From NCBI RefSeq assembly GCF_000316115.1, contig NZ_JH993797.1, forward strand, positions 6,669,961-6,733,960: a stretch of 64,000 bases of DNA. The letters are read 5' to 3'. The stretch comes from Leptolyngbya sp. PCC 7375. GTDB lineage: Bacteria > Cyanobacteriota > Cyanobacteriia > Phormidesmidales > Phormidesmidaceae. Below are positions 26,878 to 35,566 of this stretch, one piece after another; position 1 is the stretch's first letter, and every line of letters starts with the position of its first letter. The notes under the pieces are model-generated. The model ran no database searches. It saw only the letters and a program-made list of their open reading frames with translations, and was not told where the DNA came from. The position numbers and the translations under genes were made by a program.

Positions 26878-28188
26878 ATGACCCAGGCCATCGACCGTCC
26901 ACTCACTCAGACACTCCAGTCCGCCACATTTAGCAATCTCAAGTGCAAAGAGTGCGGTACCACCTATGAGCCCGCAGCTAAGCACGTATGTGAAGAGTGC
27001 TTTGGCCCCTTGGAAGTCACCTACGACTACGATGCAATTCGTCGTCAGGTCAGTCGCGAAAGTATTGCAGCAGGTCCTAACTCCATTTGGCGCTACAAAG
27101 CATTTTTGCCCGTTGCCAGCGATAACCCCATTGATGTGGGTACTGGTATGACGCCTCTGCTCAAGGCCAATCGTCTGGCTCGTCGCCTGGGTCTAAAAGA
27201 GCTTTACATCAAGAACGATGCGGTCAACATGCCCACCCTGAGCTTTAAGGATCGGGTCGTTTCTGTGGCCCTGACCCGCGCCCGTGAGCTTGGCTTCACC
27301 ACTGTCTCCTGTGCAAGCACGGGTAACCTGGCCAACTCTACTGCGGCCATTGCTGCCCATGCGGGCTTAGACTGCTGCGTATTTATCCCTTCTGATCTTG
27401 AGGCTGGCAAGGTACTAGGCACACTGATTTATGACCCCACAGTCATGGCCGTTCATGGCAACTACGACCAGGTCAACCGCCTCTGTTCGGAAGTGGCCAA
27501 CACTCATGGTTGGGGCTTTGTAAATATCAACCTACGTCCTTACTATTCTGAAGGCTCTAAAACCCTAGGCTTTGAAGTAGCTGAGCAATTGGGTTGGGAA
27601 CTGCCCGATCATATTGTTGCGCCCTTAGCTTCTGGTTCTCTTTATGGCAAGATTTATAAGGGATTTAATGAGCTAGTGAAAACTGGTTTAGTTGAAGAGA
27701 AGCACGTTCGCTTTAGCGGTGCTCAGGCTGAGGGGTGCTCTCCTATTTCCCAAGCCTTCAAAGAAGGTCGTGACTTTATCACCCCTGTTAAGCCCAACAC
27801 TATCGCTAAGTCCATTGCCATTGGTAATCCTGCTGACGGTATCTACGCCCTAGAGATTGCCAAGAAGACCAACGGCAATATTGAGGATGTTACTGATGCT
27901 GAAATCGTTGAAGGGATGAAGCTCCTTGCTGAAACTGAGGGCATCTTCACTGAAACTGCTGGTGGTACAACAATTGCAGTCCTCAAAAAGTTAGCGGAAG
28001 CCGGCAAGATTAATTCTGATGAGCGCACCGTTGCTTACATTACTGGTAATGGTCTCAAGACTCAGGAAGCCGTTAGCGGTTCTGCCGGTGAGCCCTTGTT
28101 TATCGATCCTAAGCTAGACAGCTTTGAGCGGGCTTGGGAGCGGGCAAATACGCTAAACCGTTTAGATTGGCAGCAAACCCAAGTTTAG
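26878..28188 (+). CDS. thrC: Threonine synthase
   Basis: The 436-residue PLP enzyme converts O-phosphohomoserine to threonine. The N-terminus has a zinc-ribbon-like pair LKCKECGTTYEP and HVCEECFGPLEV, seen in plant-like threonine synthases. The PLP lysine lies in TLSFKDRVV (Lys124), and SCASTGNLANSTAA forms the phosphate loop. The adjacent downstream gene, 107 bp away, encodes a MoaD/ThiS-like carrier, a pairing often seen in bacteria. A 19-bp inverted repeat lies between them. Confidence 0.95.
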   Translation: MTQAIDRPLTQTLQSATFSNLKCKECGTTYEPAAKHVCEECFGPLEVTYDYDAIRRQVSRESIAAGPNSIWRYKAFLPVASDNPIDVGTGMTPLLKANRLARRLGLKELYIKNDAVNMPTLSFKDRVVSVALTRARELGFTTVSCASTGNLANSTAAIAAHAGLDCCVFIPSDLEAGKVLGTLIYDPTVMAVHGNYDQVNRLCSEVANTHGWGFVNINLRPYYSEGSKTLGFEVAEQLGWELPDHIVAPLASGSLYGKIYKGFNELVKTGLVEEKHVRFSGAQAEGCSPISQAFKEGRDFITPVKPNTIAKSIAIGNPADGIYALEIAKKTNGNIEDVTDAEIVEGMKLLAETEGIFTETAGGTTIAVLKKLAEAGKINSDERTVAYITGNGLKTQEAVSGSAGEPLFIDPKLDSFERAWERANTLNRLDWQQTQV

Positions 28189-28192
28189 ACAA

Positions 28193-28236
28193 GATGCGCT
28201 GTAGGGGCGTTGCATGTAACGCCCCTACAGCGCATC
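28193..28236. repeat. 19-bp-stem inverted repeat between thrC and the carrier gene
   Basis: The arms at 28193-28211 and 28218-28236 are perfectly complementary across a 6-base loop (GCATGT) and include TGTAGGGGCGTT. There is no T-run, so it is more likely a repetitive palindrome or an mRNA processing site than a terminator. It splits the thrC-carrier pair. Confidence 0.8.
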
Positions 28237-28295
28237 AAACCATTACCCTCCCCTGTTAAACTGATTTCTGTTTTATTTTTTGAGTTGTTGTTTTC

Positions 28296-28571
28296 ATGGC
28301 TGTTAAAGTTCTCATTCCCACTCCACTGCAAAAATTCACTAATAACGAAGCCACTGTTGATATCGGTGGCGACAACATTGTTGCCTTATTGGACTCTTTA
28401 GAAAGTAAGTTTCCTGGCATTAAAGGTCGTCTGTGTGACGATAGTGGTGAACTGCGTCGCTTCGTTAATTTCTACGTTAACAGCGAAGATATTCGTTTCT
28501 TAGATGGCAAAGAAACAGCCCTTAAAGACGGTGACGAAGTAAGTATTGTACCTGCGGTTGCAGGGGGCTAA
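28296..28571 (+). CDS. MoaD/ThiS-like ubiquitin-fold sulfur carrier protein
   Basis: The 91-residue protein begins MAVKVLIPTPLQKF and ends in the sequence VPAVAGG with the C-terminal Gly-Gly needed for adenylation and thiocarboxylate formation by an E1-like enzyme. The beta-grasp pattern (GDEVSIVPAVAGG, RFVNFYVNSEDIR) fits MoaD/ThiS and the CysO-type carriers that donate sulfur in cysteine synthesis. The position behind thrC favours an amino-acid or sulfur role over molybdopterin or thiamine, but this is inference. A strong terminator follows. Confidence 0.88.
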   Translation: MAVKVLIPTPLQKFTNNEATVDIGGDNIVALLDSLESKFPGIKGRLCDDSGELRRFVNFYVNSEDIRFLDGKETALKDGDEVSIVPAVAGG

Positions 28572-28643
28572 AAAGCTTCAATCTTAATAATATTGGTAGT
28601 GCTACTGGTCTAGAGACGCTAACAATATTTTCGATTTTTACTA

Positions 28644-28691
28644 GGTGTTGCTTAGGGCGTCGATGACAGAGTGCCCGCAGCACCTTTTTTT
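28644..28691 (+). terminator. Strong intrinsic terminator after the thrC/carrier unit
   Basis: GGTGTTGC (28644-28651) pairs with GCAGCACC (28677-28684), with an inner GGGC/GCCC pair, followed by seven T (28685-28691). It ends the carrier gene, 73 bp after its stop. Confidence 0.8.
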
Positions 28692-28705
28692 ATAGAATTT
28701 CTGCC

Positions 28706-29422
28706 ATGAAACATGGGAAAAAGATTAGCCTGAGCCTGGGTATGGTAGGAGTGTTATTCCTTGCTTATCTCGGCCTAAGGCAACCCCAATGGATATTTCA
28801 GATGGTGTCCCAAATCAGACCAGGGGCACTGTTCTTTGTCAGTACGGAAGAACCGGTAATTGCCCTGACGATTGATGATGGTCCCCAGACTGAGACCACT
28901 GTAGCAATCTTACAAGTACTAGAGCGCCATGGAGTACAGGCAACATTTTTTATGTTGAGTGATGAACTACCCAGTAATGAAGCACTTCTCCAGGAAATTA
29001 TTGCAAAGGGGCATGAACTAGGTAATCACATGACTGCTGATGAATCCAGTATTCGACTCTCACCAACAGACTTCGAGACGAAGTTGTTGAGGGCTGACCG
29101 GATATTGTCCCCCTATGGCAATATCAATTGGTTTCGTCCTGGTATGGGTTGGTATAATAACCGCATGCTCGATTTCATTGAGAAACAAGGCTATCAACTA
29201 GTTTTAGGATCTCTTTTTCCCTACGACACCCACGTACCTTCAATACAGTTTGCCCAGTGGTTTGTGTTGAATAATCTCGACCCAGGCGACATATTGGTAC
29301 TCCATGACGGTCCTAAAAATCGGGGAGAGCGCACAGCTCAGATATTAGATCAACTATTACCCAAAATTCAGCAGCGAGGCTACCGAGTTGTCACTCTAAC
29401 AGAACTAAAAACCTATGATTAA
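28706..29422 (+). CDS. Polysaccharide deacetylase (NodB-type, CE4)
   Basis: The 238-residue protein has an N-terminal membrane helix or signal anchor (about residues 7-24) and a NodB domain: ALTIDDGPQ (motif 1), GVQATFFML, motif 2 HELGNHMTADES, WFRPGMGWYN (motif 3) and ILVLHDGP (motif 5). Motif 2 normally reads H-S/T-x-x-H; here the fourth position after His is Asp, which would change one metal ligand. The family removes acetyl groups from N-acetylglucosamine polymers or peptidoglycan at the cell surface. Substrate is unknown. Confidence 0.85.
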   Translation: MKHGKKISLSLGMVGVLFLAYLGLRQPQWIFQMVSQIRPGALFFVSTEEPVIALTIDDGPQTETTVAILQVLERHGVQATFFMLSDELPSNEALLQEIIAKGHELGNHMTADESSIRLSPTDFETKLLRADRILSPYGNINWFRPGMGWYNNRMLDFIEKQGYQLVLGSLFPYDTHVPSIQFAQWFVLNNLDPGDILVLHDGPKNRGERTAQILDQLLPKIQQRGYRVVTLTELKTYD

Positions 29423-29581
29423 TTAGAAAAGCATTACAGACACAAAGATATTCAAATGACCTTTGGATAAACATAAACTACCTGGGCTAACAAGTTCATG
29501 ATCTAGAAAATAAGCTAATCTTAGACTTCAATTCGTTCCAGTTAAAGCCCATTAAGCTTGCTTGTAAGTGTTTAAAGATGT

Positions 29582-30637
29582 TTATCTTCCCCTATCCTCA
29601 TAAGTACCATTTTTTTGAAATGGGACTACTGCTGTAGGGTTGGAAGCAGACACAATGCAGTTTCGACCATTATTTTTAGCCGTATATAATGCTTGATCAG
29701 CCCAATCAATTAAAATTTGAGGTGAATTAGCATGGGTTGGCACAATAGATACTGCACCAATACTAACAGTAACTATAGGTTCTACTACAGATGAAGTATG
29801 AGGAATAGATAGTTCATGAAGTTTTTGCTGTACTGATTTGCCAACATACATAACACCTTCAAAATTCGTATTAGGTAAAATTAAAGCAAATTCTTCTCCT
29901 CCATAACGGGCTGCTATGTCGGCAGGACGACGGGCACAGGTATGAATTATATTAGCAACTTGACGTAAACACTTATCCCCATTTAGATGCCCATAAGTGT
30001 CGTTATAGGCTTTAAAGCAGTCAACATCAATTAAAATAAGCCCTAGTGGCGCTTGCTCTCGACATAGTCTCTTCCACTCGTTCTCAAGTCTTTCATTAAA
30101 CACACGACGATTAGCAATATTTGTCAGACCATCAAGAGAGGCAAGACGATGAAGTTGCTGATTAGCAAGCTTAAGCTCTTGCAAAAGTAATCTTTCTTTT
30201 GCCAATGACTGTTTGAGCTTTTGATGAGCTAGATGCGCACTAATTGCCTGACGGACACGACCGCGAAGCACAGCCCAGTGAAACGGTTTTGTTACATAAT
30301 CTACTGCTCCTACCTTATAAGCCTGTTCCACTGACTCAGTATCATTTAAACCCGTAATCATAAGTGTAGGAGGACAATTGTCACCATACATTATATGTAG
30401 TGACCGACAACAGTCAAAGCCATTCATGACAGGCATAATGGCATCCATTAAAATAATATCTGGCAATTCTTGTTGACATGCAGATAAAGCAGCTTGACCA
30501 TCTTCAACAACTACAGTCCGATAACCGTCTTTGTGCAAAATCTCAGAAAGCATAAAATTTGAAACGACATCGTCGTCCACAATTAAAATTAATGGAACAT
30601 GCTCTGATGAAGGAGCTATATCGAAGACTGTGTCCAT
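29582..30637 (-). CDS. Response regulator with active-type GGDEF domain (diguanylate cyclase)
   Basis: I start at the ATG at 30637 (MDTVFDIAPSSEH), giving about 351 residues. An in-frame upstream ATG at 30730 would add a 31-residue tail unlike any REC protein. REC covers about residues 18-135, with the acidic pair VDDD and phospho-acceptor DAIMPVMNG, and a short coiled coil leads to GGDEF (about 185-340) with the signature YGGEEFALILP intact. It should make c-di-GMP when phosphorylated. It is the last gene of the leftward signalling block, directly after the hybrid kinase gene, which may phosphorylate it (inference). Confidence 0.92.
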   Translation of the reverse strand: MDTVFDIAPSSEHVPLILIVDDDVVSNFMLSEILHKDGYRTVVVEDGQAALSACQQELPDIILMDAIMPVMNGFDCCRSLHIMYGDNCPPTLMITGLNDTESVEQAYKVGAVDYVTKPFHWAVLRGRVRQAISAHLAHQKLKQSLAKERLLLQELKLANQQLHRLASLDGLTNIANRRVFNERLENEWKRLCREQAPLGLILIDVDCFKAYNDTYGHLNGDKCLRQVANIIHTCARRPADIAARYGGEEFALILPNTNFEGVMYVGKSVQQKLHELSIPHTSSVVEPIVTVSIGAVSIVPTHANSPQILIDWADQALYTAKNNGRNCIVSASNPTAVVPFQKNGTYEDRGR

Positions 30638-30791
30638 ATTTTTTGGTGTTACTGTGGTTGCAACCACAGTAATTTTTTTAGATCGAATTAGATGACTTAC
30701 AATTAAAATTCCCCATCTTAATAAAAACACTGAAAAATGTTCTAGAAAACTAGTATTTTCTAATCAATGAAAGAACATGTTTGATATTGGT

Positions 30792-33700
30792 TTAATTGAT
30801 ATCACAACACAAAATCAATTCATCCACATCTTTTGTTAAGATAGTTTCTATTTTGTGATACTCGTTGTGTAAGTCTTCCAACAAATTTGTTGCATCATCT
30901 ATTTTCTTTTCACGTCCCATTTTCTCTAATCGCGCACACAAGTTAGACAATTCAATTGCACCTAGAGCGTGACTACTTGATTTCAAAGTATGAGCGCTAT
31001 GCTCTAGGGCAGCAGCATCCTTCTGTATAGCCGCTTGATCCATCTGTTGAATAAGCTCAGGAGACTCACTGATATAGGTGTCAACTAATTGCTTAAAGAC
31101 GTTTATTTCTCCTCCCATCATAGATATTAAATTACACAGTTGATACCGATCTACAGGTGGTTTTACTGTTTGTATATCCTCGTTTACAAAAGGTGCTTCT
31201 ATTACATGAGCAGGTATCTGAATATCTTTCTGCTTTTGATCTTTGGCAGCAATCTGTATTGATGCCGGTTGTTCCTTCCAGCTTTCTTGAGCTTTGCGAG
31301 AGGGCACTCGCTGTAGTGCTGCCACTAGCTCTTCAATCCGAATAGGCTTACTAATATAATCGTCCATCCCAGCTTTAAGACAAGCCTCACGATCACCTTG
31401 CATAGCATTTGCAGTAACTGCAATAATCCAAGGCCTATTGGCAGCAGACCACTGCTCACAAATCTTTTGTGTTGCTGTTAAGCCATCCATGTCAGGCATT
31501 TGTAAATCCATTAAGATCACATCATAGGATTGGCGCTCCAAAGCATTAATTGCCTCCAATCCATTACCTACAAGATCTGCTCGGTAGCCCATTTTTTTGA
31601 GCAATTGTGTCGCCAGTTGTTGATTGACACCATTATCTTCAGCCAGCAAGATTTGTAGTGGATGCTTTTTAGCGAGATGATGATCAATTGTTGTTACTAA
31701 TTTTTTAGGCTGTTCAAACTTGACGAACTTACCGGCACAAAGTCTAACTAAATTCTCTAACAGTTGAGCTTGTTTTATTGGCTTATTTAAGAATGCTACA
31801 AAATGCTTCTCAATATCTACTTGAGAGATTTGATACTTCCCTACCGAGGTGAGCATCATCAAAGGCAATGATTTTTGGTCTGGAAGATCATGAATTTCTT
31901 GAGCCAGGGTCATCCCATCCATTTCAGGCATTTGCATGTCCAAAATAGCTAAATCAAATACCTCACCTCTTTCAAAACACTTTAAAGCTTCTGCTCCTGA
32001 GCAAGTTGTCCGAGTGAGCATGCCCCAAGACTGGGTTTGCTTTTCTAAAATCTGTCGATTAGTAGCATTATTATCAACAATTAGCAATCGTTTACCAACC
32101 AATTGAGATGAAGGCGATATTCTCTTTCGGCTACTTTTTTCTACTGTGGTCTGTAGTGTAATCGTGAAAAAGAATGTACTACCTTGATCTACTTGACTCT
32201 CAACCCAAATCTTACCTCCCATCATTTCGGTTAACTGCTTGCAAATAGCTAATCCCAGACCTGTACCACCATACTTACGTGTAGTAGACGAATCCACCTG
32301 ACTAAAGGCCTTAAATAACCGTGCTATTCTTTGGGTAGGAATACCAATCCCTGTATCTTTAACCGCAAAGCAGAGACTCTGATGAGTTTCAGCTAGCGAT
32401 TTTGACCCTGGCTCAGCTGGTGATGAGGATTTCCAATTAGTCACGGAAATGGAAATCTCCCCTCGGTGCGTAAACTTAACCGAATTTCCTAAAAGATTGA
32501 CCAAAACCTGACGTAGGCGGGTAACATCTCCCACAAACGTATTAGGAATTGCTGAATCAATATTGAAGGCTAACTCTAATTGTTTTTCAGACGCTTTTGC
32601 AGCAATTAGATCAAACGCTTCTTCGATACATGCTCGTAAATCAAATGGATGAGCTTCAAGTTCCAGGTGACCAGATTCAATTTTAGAGAAGTCCAGTATA
32701 TCGTTGATCAGCGTTAATAATGCATTACCACTATTACGAACGGTAGTCACAAAATTACGCTGCTCATCTGTTAATGCTGTATCTAGCAAAAGGCTGGTCA
32801 TACCGATAACGGCATTCATAGGCGTACGAATTTCATGACTCATCGTCGCCAGAAATTCACTTTTAGTCTTAGTAGCTGCCAGTGCATCATCCCTTGCCTT
32901 AGCGAGAATAATTGCAGCTTGCTGACGTTCTATTTCTCGTCCAACCCATTGGGCCATAAGTAACAGAAGTTCTTTATCAAGAGCACTAAAGGCCCCATCC
33001 CGCTTTACCTGGCTCGAAAAGTTAAGGGTGCCATAAACCTGGCCATCAACCAAGACAGGGGTGCCAAAGTAAGTTTCTAACTTTAAGCTTTGGTAACAGC
33101 TACTATTTGCCCAAGATGTGTTGCCTGCCGCAAGAATACAGAGGGTTTTATTACTGACAATCACATCCTGGCAATAGGTATTCTCAAGATTTAAAAGTAC
33201 TCCTTGAACAGATTTTCGATTCGGTAGTCGAGCCAGGTAGACTTCATACTGTTCGCCCTGAATCCTAGATAAAACGCCGATTGGCAAATTAAATTGTTCA
33301 CAGCCAAAATTGAGTAACTCCTCAATTGCTTGACTAAAATCTACTTTAGGGGACGCCGTTACTTCATAAAGAGCACGAATTGCGGCTTCGCTTTTAACTA
33401 AAAGTTGTTCAACTCGCTGGCGCTCTAGCAACTCCGCCTGTAGATGTTCGTTAACGTTACTTAACTCAACCGTTCGCTGCTCAACTAATGATTCCAGCTG
33501 TTCTCGATATTTTTCAAGTTCTGTTTCTGCTTGTTTCTTTTCAGTAACGTCACGAATTGCCAGTACGGCACTCATGGAATGTGAATCTTCAAACTGAATG
33601 GAGGCCCAAGAAATCTCAAGAATGCGCAACGTGCTATTGTGATCGAAATCGTAGAAATTAGTCCCCTGACATTGTTGTGACAGGGCTAAACTTCCTGGAT

Positions 33701-33953
33701 GCTCAAAAACTGTTAATACCTGATTACCCTGGGATAAGGGTAGTACATCAATTAGATTTTTACTCAGCAGCATTAGCTGCTTCTTTTGAACTAGTTTTTC
33801 AAATAAAGCATTGCACCACTGTATACGTCCCCGCTCATCTGTCCAGACGATAGCATCAGTTACTGCATCTAAAGCCACCTCCATCTTACCCAAGGTTTTA
33901 CGCAGTGTATGCAACTGGCTTGCTAATGCCTTGGGATCAGCCTCTACAGACAT
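30792..33953 (-). CDS. Hybrid sensor histidine kinase: PAS-GAF-HisKA-HATPase-REC-REC-HPt
   Basis: The 1053-residue soluble kinase has a PAS domain (about 20-145), a coiled coil, a GAF domain (about 205-350), HisKA with SHEIRTPMNAVIGM near 369, HATPase_c with GTGLGLAICKQL to about 605, and two receivers. The first (from 621) reads LIVDNN where most have two acidic residues, with LDMQMPEMDG near 674. The second (from 768) has LLAEDN and LMDLQMPDMDG. A C-terminal HPt domain has AHTLKSSSHALGA near 986. No membrane helix is visible. The full relay suggests it passes phosphate to a separate regulator, such as the REC-GGDEF protein encoded 61 bp downstream. It closely resembles the two hybrid kinases at the right of the window in its catalytic part. 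Confidence 0.93.
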   Translation of the reverse strand: MSVEADPKALASQLHTLRKTLGKMEVALDAVTDAIVWTDERGRIQWCNALFEKLVQKKQLMLLSKNLIDVLPLSQGNQVLTVFEHPGSLALSQQCQGTNFYDFDHNSTLRILEISWASIQFEDSHSMSAVLAIRDVTEKKQAETELEKYREQLESLVEQRTVELSNVNEHLQAELLERQRVEQLLVKSEAAIRALYEVTASPKVDFSQAIEELLNFGCEQFNLPIGVLSRIQGEQYEVYLARLPNRKSVQGVLLNLENTYCQDVIVSNKTLCILAAGNTSWANSSCYQSLKLETYFGTPVLVDGQVYGTLNFSSQVKRDGAFSALDKELLLLMAQWVGREIERQQAAIILAKARDDALAATKTKSEFLATMSHEIRTPMNAVIGMTSLLLDTALTDEQRNFVTTVRNSGNALLTLINDILDFSKIESGHLELEAHPFDLRACIEEAFDLIAAKASEKQLELAFNIDSAIPNTFVGDVTRLRQVLVNLLGNSVKFTHRGEISISVTNWKSSSPAEPGSKSLAETHQSLCFAVKDTGIGIPTQRIARLFKAFSQVDSSTTRKYGGTGLGLAICKQLTEMMGGKIWVESQVDQGSTFFFTITLQTTVEKSSRKRISPSSQLVGKRLLIVDNNATNRQILEKQTQSWGMLTRTTCSGAEALKCFERGEVFDLAILDMQMPEMDGMTLAQEIHDLPDQKSLPLMMLTSVGKYQISQVDIEKHFVAFLNKPIKQAQLLENLVRLCAGKFVKFEQPKKLVTTIDHHLAKKHPLQILLAEDNGVNQQLATQLLKKMGYRADLVGNGLEAINALERQSYDVILMDLQMPDMDGLTATQKICEQWSAANRPWIIAVTANAMQGDREACLKAGMDDYISKPIRIEELVAALQRVPSRKAQESWKEQPASIQIAAKDQKQKDIQIPAHVIEAPFVNEDIQTVKPPVDRYQLCNLISMMGGEINVFKQLVDTYISESPELIQQMDQAAIQKDAAALEHSAHTLKSSSHALGAIELSNLCARLEKMGREKKIDDATNLLEDLHNEYHKIETILTKDVDELILCCDIN

Positions 33954-34002
33954 TTAGGGGACCTCTATTTATTCTAAAGTGGGGAACTCTCTCTATCCTT
34001 AC

Positions 34003-34377
34003 TTAATTGAGGGGAGTCAGCATGGCTCCAAACAACCAATCATCGTCGATTTTCTCTGCAATGATGTAGTGCTCAGTCATGATTTCCTGTTGACTTTTGG
34101 TAATAGTCATTAACTCCAGGGGGTGATTCAAAACATTAGCCTTTTCAGATGCTTGAAATCGTGAAAAGGCCAGGTTGTGAGAGTCTCTAAAGCTACTAGG
34201 AAGAATCATAGTAATCAGTTCTCCTATGACATCATCCTGGGACCATTCTAAAACCCTTTCAAAACAGTCATTAATATAAGTGATTAAACCTTGACTATTG
34301 GCAATTACAATCGGTACTTCATTAATTGCTTTAAGTTCTTCAATAGTATGGGGTCTAACGGCAGTAGTCATTGTCAT
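34003..34377 (-). CDS. Single PAS-domain protein
   Basis: The 124-residue protein is a PAS domain with little else: PIVIANSQGLITYINDCFERV, GELITMILPSSFRDSHNLAF and MTEHYIIAEKI. Such small PAS proteins bind a ligand or haem, or serve as an input subunit for a separate kinase. It lies 49 bp upstream of the hybrid kinase gene on the same strand and is probably co-transcribed with it. Confidence 0.8.
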   Translation of the reverse strand: MTMTTAVRPHTIEELKAINEVPIVIANSQGLITYINDCFERVLEWSQDDVIGELITMILPSSFRDSHNLAFSRFQASEKANVLNHPLELMTITKSQQEIMTEHYIIAEKIDDDWLFGAMLTPLN

Positions 34378-34447
34378 TTTCCTTATGTTGACGGTGTTTT
34401 GGTTTTGCTGTATTTTTAGGCCGAGAGTGCATTAAATAAAATTATCG

Positions 34448-34873
34448 TTACAAAAATGCTTCATTCAAATCTGATTTTCGGAATCGAGCATTGGTAAGAT
34501 TGCTCTTCAAAAATTTGGTGTTTTTAAGGTTAGCTCCTGTTAAATCTGCACCCCGTAAATCTGCATGACTCAAGTTCGCCCCCGTTAAATCTGCACCCCG
34601 TAGATCTGCTTTATAGAGATTTGCTTGACTGAGATCAGCACCGCAAAGATTGGCAGCTGTAATATCTGAGCGACTCAAATTGGCTTGATGCAATCTAGCA
34701 TTCTCTAAACAAATCCCTTCAATAATAGAAATAGATAGGTTAGCGCCGCTTAAATCTATATTACTCAAATCAGACCAACTGAGAACCATATCGCTTAGGT
34801 CAACATCTTGAAAGTCTCTTTGTCCTATCCTATAGCCTTCTAACAACTCATGAATAGCCAATCTTGTTTTCAT
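34448..34873 (-). CDS. Pentapeptide-repeat protein
   Basis: From about residue 25 to the end, the 141-residue protein is made of A(D/N)LxX repeats, for example LSGANLSIS, QANLYKADLRGADLTGAN and SHADLRGADL. These form a right-handed quadrilateral beta-helix. The first 25 residues are outside the repeat. Function is unknown. In cyanobacteria these proteins are numerous and some regulate by protein-protein contact. It is part of the leftward signalling block, 70 bp before the PAS gene. Confidence 0.9.
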   Translation of the reverse strand: MKTRLAIHELLEGYRIGQRDFQDVDLSDMVLSWSDLSNIDLSGANLSISIIEGICLENARLHQANLSRSDITAANLCGADLSQANLYKADLRGADLTGANLSHADLRGADLTGANLKNTKFLKSNLTNARFRKSDLNEAFL

Positions 34874-34969
34874 AAAAAGCTAATAAATTATTTACTATCT
34901 TTGATTGCTTACATGTGATTTTTCTCATCATTACTCCCTGAGGATTGAAGTAGCAAGGAATTTATGACT

Positions 34970-35455
34970 TTATTCTCCCTCTCCTAACATTGAGGCAAAG
35001 CCTATTTGATCATTTAAATGCACGATGTTCTGACAGGGGGAAATTTTGACAAACTTAGGAGTAATCTCTCGGAATATACTGTAGTAAATATTTTCTTTTC
35101 CAGGCATTCGGCAAGTTAACGTCGCCTGCTTACAAATAGCCTTGGGCAAAGGCTTTGTGCTTTGAATTTCAAAAGAAATAGGAATGCCTACTGCTAAACG
35201 ATTCAACTCTGGAAAAATAGAAGATCTTTTGAAAAGGTTTTGAATTCTCAGCTCTGAAAGGGAAAAGCTTAGCTGTCTATCCCAAATTATCCCTCCCTTA
35301 GAATGGTAAACACGTTTGGCTAGAGGGACCCAGGTTGAGAAGATTTTCCGAGGAACTATCTGAGTCTTTGAAGGAATGGCTATTTGAAAACCGTTGCACT
35401 GAGCGATCGCAACCTCATTAAAAACCTCTTCTGAGCGTAGACCATCATACTGCAT
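34970..35455 (-). CDS. Unknown 161-residue protein in the signalling block
   Basis: I do not recognise a family. The protein is soluble, has five Cys residues and a beta-rich character (FQIAIPSKTQIVPRKIF, GIIWDRQLSFSLSELRI, KAICKQATLTCRMPG), and no signal peptide. It lies between the RsbU-like phosphatase and the pentapeptide-repeat gene on the same strand, with gaps of about 100 bp, so it may be co-transcribed with them. A PilZ-like fold was considered but its RxxxR motif is missing. Confidence 0.6.
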   Translation of the reverse strand: MQYDGLRSEEVFNEVAIAQCNGFQIAIPSKTQIVPRKIFSTWVPLAKRVYHSKGGIIWDRQLSFSLSELRIQNLFKRSSIFPELNRLAVGIPISFEIQSTKPLPKAICKQATLTCRMPGKENIYYSIFREITPKFVKISPCQNIVHLNDQIGFASMLGEGE

Positions 35456-35566
35456 GTATAATTCCTTGGAAAGTAAGTCGATAATTAAAAAGGCAAGTAT
35501 GCTCTTTGAATATGCTGATTCACTTCGGTTATGAAAATAATGAAATATACATTATCTACCGAATTT

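Noticed and set aside
30638..30730. Upstream extension of the REC-GGDEF protein by 31 residues
   Set aside because: The extra residues do not resemble REC proteins, and the ATG at 30637 gives a normal N-terminus.
34970..35455. PilZ domain in the unknown 161-residue protein
   Set aside because: The RxxxR and D/NxSxxG motifs of PilZ are not present.
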